64,000 bases of DNA from a virus, in the IMG/VR virus record IMGVR_UViG_3300027822_000001, positions 28,596 through 92,595 of that record, one strand, 5' to 3'. Positions 20,324 through 29,763 of this stretch are shown here, piece by piece. The first letter of the stretch is position 1; each line of letters starts with the position of its first letter. The position numbers were made by a program, and so were the translations under genes. Below the pieces are notes generated by a model that was given only the letters and a program-made list of their open reading frames with translations, was not told the DNA's origin and made no database searches.

Positions 20324-20933
20324 TTCCTCTAAATATAGTTTTCTGATGTGCTCTTCTTTCCATTATATTATGGCAATATTCTATTAAATACCCATTTTTA
20401 GCGTTTCCTGTAATAAACGTAGAACACTTTGGGGCATACTTTAAATAACCCATAGAATCTTTATCTATATTTTCTAAAAACTCCTCATTAGCTTTTAATA
20501 TCACATCTACCTCGATGTCTTCGTTATCTCTTATAAAATCATATAGATATTTTTCTGCTGCTTTTTTATCTAATAATGGATATTTTTTCATCTCTTTAGT
20601 TATTCCCATCTTGCCTCTCCAATTAGATAAAAATCTTTTAGTTACTGTATTTATAGATAGAGTACTGGAACAGGCATCTAATATCTTACAATATTTACTT
20701 CCATCATACATAGTATAGTTAAGCTCATAATTACTACCTCTCTTTAATATTATATTAGCATCTACTAATCTATTCACTATCTTCATAAGTTCTGGAACTG
20801 TAACTATTAAGTTAGGTAATAATTTATATTTTGCAGCTTCTATTACAAGTAAAGATAAAAGTTCTTCTATTCCTACATTATTAGATATTACTTTTTCATA
20901 TATTCTTTTTAAATCCATTATTAATGTATCCAA
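20286..20933 (-). CDS. Hypothetical protein between polymerase and helicase, possible winged-helix
   Basis: 215 residues, no named domain. The first 70 residues are helical and end in a short strand pair (ANIILKRGSNYEL), a pattern compatible with a winged-helix DNA-binding fold; the C-terminus is Gly/Asp-rich (DDSYGGFGQDL). It ends in TAG inside the helicase gene and overlaps PolA by 13 bases. Position suggests a helicase loader or initiator, but this is inference. Confidence 0.6.
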   Translation of the reverse strand: MDTLIMDLKRIYEKVISNNVGIEELLSLLVIEAAKYKLLPNLIVTVPELMKIVNRLVDANIILKRGSNYELNYTMYDGSKYCKILDACSSTLSINTVTKRFLSNWRGKMGITKEMKKYPLLDKKAAEKYLYDFIRDNEDIEVDVILKANEEFLENIDKDSMGYLKYAPKCSTFITGNAKNGYLIEYCHNIMERRAHQKTIFRGNDDSYGGFGQDL

Positions 20934-23209
20934 TAATCATTTATATATGGTTTGGCTTCTATTGTTAATACTTCAGTGTATATAACAGAAGCTTCTTCCA
21001 TTGAAAGTCTTAAAAGAGAAGCTGCCATTTTACTCTTATTTTTGTCTGTTTCTAACATTATCTCATCATGTATATGATTAACTGGTTTTATTGTAGATAC
21101 CAAATCTATTCCTTTATCTTCTAATTTTTCCATCAATAAACATTCTGCTGTTTTAGTCATGTCAGCTGCAGTTCCTTGTATTCCTGTATTCATAGCTGCT
21201 CTTTCCATATCTCCTTTCAACGAACTTGTTCTTCTATTTAGTTGATATAAATCTGAGCCTTTTTCTTTTATTCTCTTATAAAACATACTGACTCCTTCTC
21301 TGCTAAATTGTTTTGTAAATTCTTTCTTTCTTCTGTCAAGTTCATTCATTCCTTGTCTATACTCTTTCCAATCTGGAAGCCATCTTCTTCGATTTGTTAT
21401 GTTATTTACTATAATAAATCCATGTTTGATAACTTTCTTTTTTTCTTCATCAAAGTAAATTTTTAATTCTGGAAAACCTTTCCAAAAACCATTCAATAAA
21501 TCATTAGCATCTTCTAAGCTTATTCCTTGGGAATCTTTTAAATTATAAGCACTTCCTCCAAATGAAATAAAAAAGTTTAAAACTTTTCCCTTTTGACGAA
21601 GAGAACAACTTATTCTATCATCTTCTACTTCATTAGTATCTTCATAAAAAGCATATAGCTTTTTATTAATCTCTTTTAAAGATGCTTTTGATATATCTAT
21701 AGGATATAAGTTACTCAGCATTTGCTTTGCAGTTTCTTCATCATTTTGAACTTCAACAGCTAAGCTATACTTTTTTACTATTATATCTCTATGTTCTTTG
21801 ATTGAGTATACTCTACTAGCAACCATACTATGACTGTCTCCATCTCCATTTTTAAAGAATTCTACAAAAGCTTTATCTTCAGATTTATCAGCCATCACTT
21901 GACTTTCCTGACCGGAGTAATCAGCCCCTACTATATCAGTATCTTCTTGAGACCTAAATAGCATCCTCCACTCAAGTCCTCCAGGTATCTGTGCTAAGTT
22001 CGGTTTCTTTAAAGCAACTCTACCTGTCTCTAATACTTGATTTACAGAACAGTGTATTCTATTAGTTCTTAAATTAATATGCTCCTTGTATTTTATACCA
22101 TAAGAGCTAATAAGTTTTGATATTTTCTTATATTTTATAAATTTAGATACTAAAGAGTATTGTTTATAGGCAGGTTTATCTAATTCTTTTATACCGATAG
22201 TTTCTTTACCATACTTATCTTTTATTGTTTTACCTACAGTTTTAAATATAATAGGTTTTATTTGTTTTTGAGAGTTCCAATTAAGTCTTTTACTGTCTTT
22301 TCCTTTATTTAACACTCTCACATCTTCTTCAAATAATGATTTTTGTATTACTTTTTTGACATTAAAAGGAATCTCTCTATATCCTTTTAACTCTTCAAAT
22401 TCGGCAATAGCTTGCTTATTTAAACTTAGTTCAATATCGTATCTTCTTTCTATATTTTTATCGTAAAGTTTTAACATTTCTGGAAGGTCAATAAATATAC
22501 CATTATACATCATATCGGCAAAATATAAAGATACTTTATTTTCTAACACAGTTACACTTAATTCATGCCTATTTGCTAAATCTTTTATTCTATCAGTTAA
22601 ACTATAATTTTTGTGAATTAAATTAAAAGTTAAAAGCTTTTCAATAAGTTTTTCATATATATCAAATAGTTCAACATCTCTTGCAGCATATTTTATCTGA
22701 CTTAGAGAGTAATTATTTCCATATAGAAAACTAGATTGTTCTGATTTTGGTATACTTATATCTAAATATTCTTTATATAGACCAGCTAAACTTGTTATAA
22801 AAGCTCTTCCATAATCGGTATATACAAATCTGTCTTTTCTTCCTTGTCTTAAAACTTTAGCACTAATAAGTAAATCAAATGTGTTATTTATTACAAGTCC
22901 AATACTTCTAAGCATATTTCTTTCAAAATATACATTAGCTACTATCTTTTCTATTTTTTTACTACTTAAGATATCTCCTAATTTATCAATATCACAAGTT
23001 GTAGCATCAAATACATATTGATTTTCTTTAGTGCCTAATTGTATTAATCTTACTTGATTAGGCTTAGTAAAGTCTAATCCAAAAGTTTCAGTATCTTCGC
23101 ATATGATAGCTTCTCTATTAATATCTTCTATTGCTTTATCTATAGAAAGTGGAGATATGCTACCATCGTTGTCTATAATTCTTCTTATATCTCCTACAAA
23201 ATAAATCAT
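20921..23209 (-). CDS. DNA polymerase, family A with 3'-5' exonuclease
   Basis: 762 residues. The N-terminus carries the DEDD exonuclease motif DTETFGLDF (Asp39, Glu41). Polymerase motif A is DYSGQES (Asp430), motif B is RxxxKxxxFxxxF (Arg538, Lys542, Phe546, Phe550) and motif C is HDE (714-716). Phe550 stands where cellular Pol I has the conserved Tyr of the O helix. No 5'-3' nuclease domain is present. It is the main replicative polymerase candidate, in an operon with helicase and primase. Confidence 0.96.
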   Translation of the reverse strand: MIYFVGDIRRIIDNDGSISPLSIDKAIEDINREAIICEDTETFGLDFTKPNQVRLIQLGTKENQYVFDATTCDIDKLGDILSSKKIEKIVANVYFERNMLRSIGLVINNTFDLLISAKVLRQGRKDRFVYTDYGRAFITSLAGLYKEYLDISIPKSEQSSFLYGNNYSLSQIKYAARDVELFDIYEKLIEKLLTFNLIHKNYSLTDRIKDLANRHELSVTVLENKVSLYFADMMYNGIFIDLPEMLKLYDKNIERRYDIELSLNKQAIAEFEELKGYREIPFNVKKVIQKSLFEEDVRVLNKGKDSKRLNWNSQKQIKPIIFKTVGKTIKDKYGKETIGIKELDKPAYKQYSLVSKFIKYKKISKLISSYGIKYKEHINLRTNRIHCSVNQVLETGRVALKKPNLAQIPGGLEWRMLFRSQEDTDIVGADYSGQESQVMADKSEDKAFVEFFKNGDGDSHSMVASRVYSIKEHRDIIVKKYSLAVEVQNDEETAKQMLSNLYPIDISKASLKEINKKLYAFYEDTNEVEDDRISCSLRQKGKVLNFFISFGGSAYNLKDSQGISLEDANDLLNGFWKGFPELKIYFDEEKKKVIKHGFIIVNNITNRRRWLPDWKEYRQGMNELDRRKKEFTKQFSREGVSMFYKRIKEKGSDLYQLNRRTSSLKGDMERAAMNTGIQGTAADMTKTAECLLMEKLEDKGIDLVSTIKPVNHIHDEIMLETDKNKSKMAASLLRLSMEEASVIYTEVLTIEAKPYINDYWIH

Positions 23210-23649
23210 TTTACTTTGTCATACTTTACTACCATCATTACTTCACTAAGACTAGCTAAAGTTAATAAGCTACTCATACTTTTTCCTCTTACTAGAACTT
23301 TTGTAGCTCCATTAAAGTTTTCACTTAAAACATGAGTTACAATAACTAAATCTCCTATTTCCACTTCAATATTATAATTATCAGTTCTTTCTCCAGCAAG
23401 TATTACTTCATACACTGCTTCTTCTTTACTATTATAGTTAGGACTTCCAGGAACTATAATTTTATTTGTTTTTGGATATAATCTTACTTTCTCTAAAAGA
23501 AGCATATTACTTTTAAGCTTAACTATATTTAAAATTACTTCTTTCTCAACTAGTCTGTTCTTTTCGGCAATTTCTTCAATTTCATCTATTGATGTAGACT
23601 TTAAAGCATTTTCATACTTTGTAGCCATATTCTTAGGTTTACTAGACAT
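23206..23649 (-). CDS. Hypothetical protein, weak GroES-like resemblance
   Basis: 147 residues. The first 55 are helical; the rest is beta-rich with YNIEVEIGDLVIVTHV, a pattern slightly like the 'vGD.Vl' strand of GroES-type beta barrels. Conserved co-chaperonin hallmarks are not clear, so this is only a possible fold. It overlaps PolA by 4 bases (ATGA) and follows the ribonucleotide reductase gene. Confidence 0.55.
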   Translation of the reverse strand: MSSKPKNMATKYENALKSTSIDEIEEIAEKNRLVEKEVILNIVKLKSNMLLLEKVRLYPKTNKIIVPGSPNYNSKEEAVYEVILAGERTDNYNIEVEIGDLVIVTHVLSENFNGATKVLVRGKSMSSLLTLASLSEVMMVVKYDKVK

Positions 23650-23673
23650 ATAATACTAGTTTTATTGTTAATA

Positions 23674-25938
23674 TTATCCACATTTGTCATAGCCGCATGA
23701 TTTACATACTGTACAGCCATTTTCTATAACTAAGGGAGCTCCACACTTTGGGCACTCTTCATTAGTTTCTCTTACTCCAGTATACTGTCCTAAAACTCTT
23801 TTTATAACATTTTCAAAAGTTCCTACAATCATTGTTACTTTATCAAAACTTTTTAATATATCTTTAACTTCTACTCCATTACTTAAAAGCGTAGAAATAA
23901 GTCTTGTAAATACTTCTTCAGTTCCAGAACTATAATGACTTATAATATCATTTATGATGAGTTCTGTGCTTATTAAGTTATATATAGATTGTTTATTACC
24001 CTTTATTTTTTCTAATTTGGCATTTGTTATTTTCTTTAAAACTATTCCTTTAACTTTAAGTGCAAATAGTTCATAAGGTTTGTCATCAATCAAACCTACC
24101 AATACTACCCAGTCTTTACCGTCGATTTTTACATTATGTACCTCACACATGAGAAGCGTAGGTCTATTCTTTGCGGTCGCCAAATCTGTACTGCCAAATT
24201 TCTTTAATATACCTTCCCTCGAGCCGTCACGATACAAGGTGAATCCCTTTAGTTTCTTATCATAAGCATACCTAACTAGCTTATGTACTTCTTCTAGAGG
24301 AAAGTTTCTCTTTACATTATGAGTAACACTTATTGATTGGTCTGTATGTTTTTGAAGAGTAGCTTGTAAATCTATTTTATCATAAACATCAATCTCTTCT
24401 GCTGTATTTTTATAATATGGACTTTTATCTACATGTTCCATAGGATTATCATTATAGCCAGCAATCTTAGCCCACTCTAAGAAAGGTGGATGATAAGTCT
24501 CAAACTCTACCCAACCTTCTCCATTTTTATCAGTCTTAAATATAGTATCTTCTGTTGTTGCTCTTCTTCTTCTCTTAAAATGAAGTGCAAAAGCAGGTTC
24601 CATACCACTAGTTACTCCAGCTATCATACTTCCAGTACCAACAGGTGCTACTGTTAAAAATCCAATGTTAGCGGGAACTTTATTCTTATACTCAGAGCCT
24701 AATACTTTTAAAGTATCTTTCATAAATTTATGATTCATGAAAGCTTTTCTATTTCTGGCTATCTTTAATATTGGAGCTTCAATATCTAAATCAAGTGATG
24801 TTTTAATAACTTCTACTTTTATAATTCTTGAAATCTTATCTACTATATCTCTATTTCCATAAGATAAGTTTAAAGCAGCTAAGAAGTCTCCAATGCCTGT
24901 CTTTCCTATTCCTATTCTTCTTCCTTCTCTTAAGATAGCCTTTATTTTAGTCCATAATTCAGTCTCTACTCCAGGTTCGCTTACTTTCAATATTTTATCT
25001 AAATGTTTTAATTCTTCCTCTACCACTGTATTCATAAATTTAGTAAGAACTTCGGTATCTCTTTTTATTAAACCAACATCTATTCTAGCATTAGAAGTAA
25101 ATTTATTCTCTACATAAGAATACCAATTGAGATGAGCTAATAAACAACTTCCATAAGGATTAAGAGGTATTTCGCCACAAGGATTAGTTCCTGTTGTACT
25201 AAACTTGTGTACTTTCATAGCATCTATAGGGTTGTCAAGAACAGTATCCCAAAATAGCAATCCTGGTTCTGCATTCTTCCACATATTCATAATAGCTTTC
25301 TTTCTTAATGTGCTGTGTTCAGACAGAAAAAAATCTTCATCTACTTTTAATGATATGTTTGCTCCAGTTATACTAATAGTATCTGTCTTAGCATCTACAA
25401 AATGTGTTGCATCTTTATGTTTGTAGGAAAGAGCTAACATTAAAGCTCCTCTTCTACCCTCTTGTGACACTTCTAATGTTGTATTAGAGTATCTTTTCAT
25501 AAAAGGAACTAGTCCAGTTGAGGTAGAAGCAGCATTATTTATAACGCTTCCTCTAGGCCTTATGTTATCTAAAGAAGTTCCTACTCCTCCTCGTCTCTTC
25601 ATGATATCTACTAGCATATTATCAATTTTGCAAATGCTATCGTAGTTATCTTCTGGAGATGGAATTACATAGCAATTAGATAATGATGTTAGTAGGGCAG
25701 TCCCATAAGAAGCTGTTATACTTCCACCAAGAACAACTCTTTTGTTTACAAGCATTGAATGTAAATGAGCTATATCATCCTCAGACATTATAGTATTCTT
25801 GTATCTTTTAACTTTTGCTGTTATTCTGTTAATTATATCTAAATAACTATTTTCTATATATTTACCATCCTTTTTCAAAGCATACTTTCCTCTTAATGTC
25901 TTTCCAAAGGCTTCTCCAAATTCTTGTTCAAATGTCAT
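23674..25938 (-). CDS. nrdJ: Adenosylcobalamin-dependent (class II) ribonucleotide reductase
   Basis: 754 residues. It reduces ribonucleotides to deoxyribonucleotides using a B12-derived radical and needs no partner subunit or oxygen, fitting an anaerobic gut host. Visible features: SNCYV redox Cys, RRGGVGTSLDNIRPRG, NPCGEIPL radical-site segment, PVGTGSMIAGVTSGMEPAF and a C-terminal Cys cluster CPKCGAPLVIENGC...CKSCGYDKCG typical of NrdJ. No NrdB or NrdD/NrdG genes are seen nearby. It sits between an exonuclease gene (4-base overlap) and the PolA-side genes. Confidence 0.95.
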   Translation of the reverse strand: MTFEQEFGEAFGKTLRGKYALKKDGKYIENSYLDIINRITAKVKRYKNTIMSEDDIAHLHSMLVNKRVVLGGSITASYGTALLTSLSNCYVIPSPEDNYDSICKIDNMLVDIMKRRGGVGTSLDNIRPRGSVINNAASTSTGLVPFMKRYSNTTLEVSQEGRRGALMLALSYKHKDATHFVDAKTDTISITGANISLKVDEDFFLSEHSTLRKKAIMNMWKNAEPGLLFWDTVLDNPIDAMKVHKFSTTGTNPCGEIPLNPYGSCLLAHLNWYSYVENKFTSNARIDVGLIKRDTEVLTKFMNTVVEEELKHLDKILKVSEPGVETELWTKIKAILREGRRIGIGKTGIGDFLAALNLSYGNRDIVDKISRIIKVEVIKTSLDLDIEAPILKIARNRKAFMNHKFMKDTLKVLGSEYKNKVPANIGFLTVAPVGTGSMIAGVTSGMEPAFALHFKRRRRATTEDTIFKTDKNGEGWVEFETYHPPFLEWAKIAGYNDNPMEHVDKSPYYKNTAEEIDVYDKIDLQATLQKHTDQSISVTHNVKRNFPLEEVHKLVRYAYDKKLKGFTLYRDGSREGILKKFGSTDLATAKNRPTLLMCEVHNVKIDGKDWVVLVGLIDDKPYELFALKVKGIVLKKITNAKLEKIKGNKQSIYNLISTELIINDIISHYSSGTEEVFTRLISTLLSNGVEVKDILKSFDKVTMIVGTFENVIKRVLGQYTGVRETNEECPKCGAPLVIENGCTVCKSCGYDKCG

Positions 25939-26630
25939 TTTTTATTAAATAATAAATAAGGTTTCTTATTAAGCTGAGTCATTTCAACAGCTTCTTCTAC
26001 TTTAGACATGTTCTTAGCCAGTATAAAATAATACTGTAAAAGCATAGCCTCATCATAAGAATCATCTAATCCATTATGCTTTTCAGAATAATCTAAAGTA
26101 TTAAAAGCATATTTATAGAAAGCTTCAACTGTAGTCTTAACTTTTCCTGTTTTAGTTGTAAATCCATTCTTTCTACAAAAGCAGTCATAGCAAGGCTTTT
26201 GACTTTCTACTAAAGCTGCTAATATAGCAATATCTAAAACAGGCATTATTTTTCTTATAATGTGATTACTAAGAGGTTTTTTGGCATGAGTATACTTTGA
26301 AAAAGTATAGCTTAATGCTCTAACGTCAAAGTTTACATTAAAAGCAGAAAACATATCATAGTTATTAAAGAGTTCTTCTTTAAATATCTCTTTAAACTCA
26401 GAGACAGTAACTACACGTGCTTTACCTTGTATAATTCTTTCTTCTAGTATATCTTTATTTTGATTATAAAAATAGGCTTTCTTGAACATTGGACTATTAT
26501 ATACATCTGATATTATATAATCCTTACTTTTTATGTCTCCTGTTTCAGTATCTAAAATTGACAGTCCTGCTTCATATATGTCAGCATTCTTTAAATCTAT
26601 TGTTTCAGTATCTATAACTAATATTCTCAT
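25935..26630 (-). CDS. DEDDh 3'-5' exonuclease (DnaQ-like)
   Basis: 231 residues. Exo I motif VIDTET (Asp7, Glu9), Exo II NVNFDVRAL (Asp102) and Exo III EKHNGLDDSYDE (His185, Asp189/190) define a DEDDh nuclease, as in the proofreading epsilon subunit. A small Cys group (CYDCFC, 147-152) is unusual and may bind metal. Since PolA already has its own exonuclease, this may serve degradation, repair or RNA turnover. Coupled to the reductase gene by a 4-base overlap. Confidence 0.88.
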   Translation of the reverse strand: MRILVIDTETIDLKNADIYEAGLSILDTETGDIKSKDYIISDVYNSPMFKKAYFYNQNKDILEERIIQGKARVVTVSEFKEIFKEELFNNYDMFSAFNVNFDVRALSYTFSKYTHAKKPLSNHIIRKIMPVLDIAILAALVESQKPCYDCFCRKNGFTTKTGKVKTTVEAFYKYAFNTLDYSEKHNGLDDSYDEAMLLQYYFILAKNMSKVEEAVEMTQLNKKPYLLFNKK

Positions 26631-26833
26631 ACTATTAAATTATAACTATCTCCAATACCTCTTAAAACTTTAGCAAGATGTAGTGCAAGATTAGCTTTAC
26701 CCTCATCACACATGCCTTCTAATATCTCCATTTGTTTATCTTTAGGGCAGTCTTCAAAAACAGTAAGTTGTCTTTTCTCTTCATCTTCAAATTTATAGAA
26801 GTAAAATACTCCCGATAAGTTTCTCCTATGCAT
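26627..26833 (-). CDS. Small hypothetical protein, 68 aa
   Basis: Not recognised; helical, acidic. It starts MHRRNLSG inside the end of the M15 peptidase gene (8-base overlap) and ends in the exonuclease start (ATGA), so it is tightly coupled on both sides. Confidence 0.6.
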   Translation of the reverse strand: MHRRNLSGVFYFYKFEDEEKRQLTVFEDCPKDKQMEILEGMCDEGKANLALHLAKVLRGIGDSYNLIV

Positions 26834-27434
26834 ATAATTTATATTTGAAGTTATTAAAACTTTCTATACTTTTAAAACTCTTATATTTCTTTTCATCGTT
26901 TTCTATATAAGATATTAAAAGCATGTGTCTATTATCTTTCGTATTATCTACTTTTGAGGATATATGAATCCAACTTGGATTATCAATATCTCCAAATTCC
27001 CATATAAGTTGGTCAAAATCTAAGTTTTCAACAACAAAATAGAACATTTCAGAATTAGTTACTCTTCCATAAGTATCATCTATATCCATTGCCTCACACT
27101 TTACATGTTGAGACCTATAAGAACCGCCAACTTTGATATTTAAAAATAGACATCTATACATGGAGTTTATCTTAATCATGACTCCAAAGTTATCTCTTAT
27201 AGGCTCAAATAGGAGTAGTCCTAATTTTTTTAATTTAGTAAATTGAGCTTTTGAAGGGCGATTATCTATTCCTAACCTTTTAGCCTTATATGAGTAATAA
27301 CATTCTTTTATAGATATGTGTGGTGTTAACATACCTTTTCTTAGCATTTTCTTTTCATTTAAATTGTTATATTGTTTATTATTAATTAGCATTATTAGTG
27401 CTTCCTCTAACGTTTTAGGCAACTTATCTTTCAT
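26826..27434 (-). CDS. M15-type peptidase, probable endolysin
   Basis: 202 residues. The zinc-site pattern of M15 D,D-carboxypeptidases is visible: SQHVKCEAMDID (His110, Asp117) and DQLIWEFG...WIHIS (Glu146, His157). Such enzymes cut peptide cross-links of peptidoglycan at lysis. No signal peptide is seen, so a holin or export partner would be needed. It ends in TAG. It lies at the promoter side of the replication genes, apart from the glucosaminidase lysin near 36.5 kb. Confidence 0.85.
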   Translation of the reverse strand: MKDKLPKTLEEALIMLINNKQYNNLNEKKMLRKGMLTPHISIKECYYSYKAKRLGIDNRPSKAQFTKLKKLGLLLFEPIRDNFGVMIKINSMYRCLFLNIKVGGSYRSQHVKCEAMDIDDTYGRVTNSEMFYFVVENLDFDQLIWEFGDIDNPSWIHISSKVDNTKDNRHMLLISYIENDEKKYKSFKSIESFNNFKYKLYA

Positions 27435-27571
27435 TTTTCTGTATTTTTTAAAAAGTTAAAAATTCGTACTTTTTGTAAATTAAAAAAGCATCCTGATTTA
27501 TAGTAGCGGGATAGCATCAAAAACCGGTAAAAGTCCAAAAAATCAACTTTAAATAGAAAATTCGACAATTT
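27435..27571. other. Intergenic region with a repeated AAAAGTCCAAAAA element
   Basis: Noncoding, 137 bases between two minus-strand blocks, the longest gap in this part of the operon, so a secondary promoter is possible. It contains AAAAGTCCAAAAAATCA followed by ACTTTAAATAG, which closely resembles AAAAGTCCAAAAATCACAC...TAG in the terminator at 12.82 kb. No convincing promoter boxes or strong hairpin are seen. Confidence 0.4.
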
Positions 27572-27805
27572 TTAGTGCTTAAAAATAATTTCTGTATCAA
27601 ATTTCCACCCTGTTTCTTGTTCTACTTCAACTAGCCATCTAGAAAGACGTAACTCTAAATTAATTAAATGTGTAGAAGTTTTATCTTTTATTGGAATATC
27701 TTTTGTAGCTTTTAACTTTATAGCAACAGTATAGTTCTTATTTTCTATCGGTTCTATATCTATTAACTTAGGTTGTTCCATCTGCAATTTTTTTAAAGTC
27801 TTCAA
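27572..27805 (-). CDS. Small hypothetical protein, 77 aa
   Basis: Not recognised. Alternating polar/hydrophobic residues suggest strands (YTVAIKLKATKDIPI), then a helix. A 38-base overlap with the upstream gene; a Met at residue 9 would reduce it to 14 bases. Confidence 0.55.
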   Translation of the reverse strand: MKTLKKLQMEQPKLIDIEPIENKNYTVAIKLKATKDIPIKDKTSTHLINLELRLSRWLVEVEQETGWKFDTEIIFKH

Positions 27806-28478
27806 AAGCTTTTAATATTAAGTTCTCTTCTTCAACTGCTAAAATAGTAGCTCTTTTGAAAAACTTTAAAGCTAAATTGTAATTGCCATCACATATGTCT
27901 AAATATTCTGTTTTAAATACTTTTTTATACCTTTCTATTCTCGCATACTTCTCTTTAACGAAATTAATTTTATCTTGAACTTCTGTAACTATTAAAGCTC
28001 TTTTTTTAGTATATTCATCATATACTTTTTTATTCTCTTTATATACGCTTAAATTTTTACTATAACTAGTAATTAAATGTTTTACTTTTTTATAAGCTTC
28101 TTTTTTTAAAACTTTAGTTTCTGTTATACTACTTAATTTTTCTTCATAATAGCTATCAGATTCAGTTACTATTTTAAGCTCTTCATTTTGACTAACGCCT
28201 GCCTTATCTGCATTTTTTGTAAGAGTTAATATTTTCTCTAATTCTTCTTTATTTCTAAAATACATATAAGATAAAGAATAATTAGAATATAAAGTAGTTG
28301 TTTCTAAGTTGTTTAAAGCTGCTGGTTTAATTGGTTCAATTGGCTCATCTATTTTCTCTATTCCAGCTTTTAATTCTTTTATTTTTATAACTTTTTTTAT
28401 TTCTTCTTCTGATAGTTTAAGTATAACTTCTTCTTTAAAAGAGTCGAAGTTAAATAAATCTAACTTCTTTTTAGTCAT
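27768..28478 (-). CDS. Hypothetical coiled-coil protein, 236 aa
   Basis: Not recognised. Lys/Glu-rich throughout, with long predicted helices that would form coiled coils. It overlaps the upstream membrane-protein gene by 4 bases. Its neighbour being a spanin-like membrane protein allows a link to the envelope, but nothing in the sequence proves it. Confidence 0.6.
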   Translation of the reverse strand: MTKKKLDLFNFDSFKEEVILKLSEEEIKKVIKIKELKAGIEKIDEPIEPIKPAALNNLETTTLYSNYSLSYMYFRNKEELEKILTLTKNADKAGVSQNEELKIVTESDSYYEEKLSSITETKVLKKEAYKKVKHLITSYSKNLSVYKENKKVYDEYTKKRALIVTEVQDKINFVKEKYARIERYKKVFKTEYLDICDGNYNLALKFFKRATILAVEEENLILKAFEDFKKIADGTT

Positions 28479-29047
28479 CGTTTCAATATTGTTATTTCTT
28501 CGGTAGTAGTTTCTCCACTACATTTATTAATTGTATTAACATGAGTTTCTTTATGTCCAAAAGGAAAGAAAGTTCTATTTCCTTTATTTCCAACCCTTTT
28601 CCACCAGTAAACACTAGCAGAACGGTAATCTACCATTAGTGTATCAAATGTTATGCTATCAGCAAGTACTAATCCACTTACATGTACACAACTATCTGGC
28701 TTATAATTAAATCTTCTGATAGAATCTCCTGCCATTACTATAGTTGTGTCATAATCATATTTATAATGATTATTTATAACTCTAGTAACATTTTTTACTT
28801 TTATATTATTTGCTTTAATTACCTCTTTGAGTAAGCTATCATTCTTTAAAACATACTGTCTAAATTCATCTTTAGATACTGTATAACTTTTATCATTAGT
28901 ACTTTTTATAAGCTCAGTTATTGTATGCTCCATCTCCTTATTACTACTAAGTAATGTTGCAAATTTAGATAAAAACCCTACTATCATAAGTATTACAGCA
29001 ATTATAACTAATATAGTTACTAAATACTTTTCTATTTTATTAAACAT
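28475..29047 (-). CDS. Inner-membrane anchored protein, spanin-like layout
   Basis: 190 residues. One N-terminal membrane segment (about residues 9-30, LVTILVIIAVILMIVGFLS) followed by a soluble part with a helical region and then strands (HYKYDYDTTIVMAGDS). An N-in, C-out topology is likely. This is the layout of inner-membrane spanins and of other Bacteroidota phage envelope proteins. It lies within a few genes of the M15 lysin. Function not proven. Confidence 0.6.
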   Translation of the reverse strand: MFNKIEKYLVTILVIIAVILMIVGFLSKFATLLSSNKEMEHTITELIKSTNDKSYTVSKDEFRQYVLKNDSLLKEVIKANNIKVKNVTRVINNHYKYDYDTTIVMAGDSIRRFNYKPDSCVHVSGLVLADSITFDTLMVDYRSASVYWWKRVGNKGNRTFFPFGHKETHVNTINKCSGETTTEEITILKR

Positions 29048-29049
29048 AA

Positions 29050-29364
29050 TTAGAACTTAGGAGTGTATTTCTTTTTAATCTCTGCTTTTTTAGCTTCTAC
29101 AAGTACTTTAGTTTCAATTTCTTTTACTTCTTTTACTTGTATGTCATTACTACTTTCTTTAGCATAATTTAGCCACCATTCTTCTTTTTTGAAGTCTTGT
29201 TCAGCAGTAGTTCCATCTTTTAATCCTGCCCTCATTCTATAGAAAAAAGCTGTTATCTCTGCTGCAATTTTCAATGCTTCTTTTCCCCATATTCTCTTAG
29301 CCATCTCTGCAGATTCTACAGAATATTTATTATAGTGTGTTGGATGATTTACAAATGTACCCAT
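29050..29364 (-). CDS. DUF3310-like protein (T7 gp1.7-type family)
   Basis: 104 residues. It has the family's start VNHPTHYN, a central helix FFYRMRAGLKDGTTAEQDFKK and the EEWWLNYAK segment. DUF3310 includes T7 gp1.7, reported as a nucleotide kinase. A role in dNMP handling would fit the reductase and dUTPase. Assignment by motif layout; activity not shown. Confidence 0.7.
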   Translation of the reverse strand: MGTFVNHPTHYNKYSVESAEMAKRIWGKEALKIAAEITAFFYRMRAGLKDGTTAEQDFKKEEWWLNYAKESSNDIQVKEVKEIETKVLVEAKKAEIKKKYTPKF

Positions 29365-29367
29365 ATT

Positions 29368-29763
29368 TTATATTGTTATTGTTTTTACTACTCTTGATTT
29401 TAATTTTTCATTTAAAGCTAGAATCATAGCTGGCTTTTCATATCCCCTTATAGACTTATTGTGTTCAAATATATTTATATCATCTTCTTTAAAATATACA
29501 TAGCCGTTTTCTAAGTTTATTTTAGCTCTCAATATCGAAGATTTCATTTTTCTTCTTGTTTTTAGACTCTTTATATAAGATATGGCTTTAATATCAGTAG
29601 AGAACGTTAATATTTCAAATTTTACCATGTAATAAGAACCACCATGCTCTTTTGTTGCTGTAAATCCTTTTAGAGGAGACCAAATTATTCTTTTTCTTTC
29701 TATATAGTAATAAGGACTTTTTACAGTATCTTCTTGTTTTAATATTCTATATTTTGTTTTCAT
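29368..29763 (-). CDS. Hypothetical protein, 131 aa
   Basis: Not recognised. Basic, mostly strand-like, with SYYMVKFEILTF and a later EDDINIFEHN segment. Overlaps the upstream gene by 17 bases. Confidence 0.55.
   Translation of the reverse strand: MKTKYRILKQEDTVKSPYYYIERKRIIWSPLKGFTATKEHGGSYYMVKFEILTFSTDIKAISYIKSLKTRRKMKSSILRAKINLENGYVYFKEDDINIFEHNKSIRGYEKPAMILALNEKLKSRVVKTITI

Noticed and set aside
23206-23649. Firm GroES assignment
   Set aside because: Only a short beta-strand pattern fits; the mobile loop and conserved residues are not recognisable.
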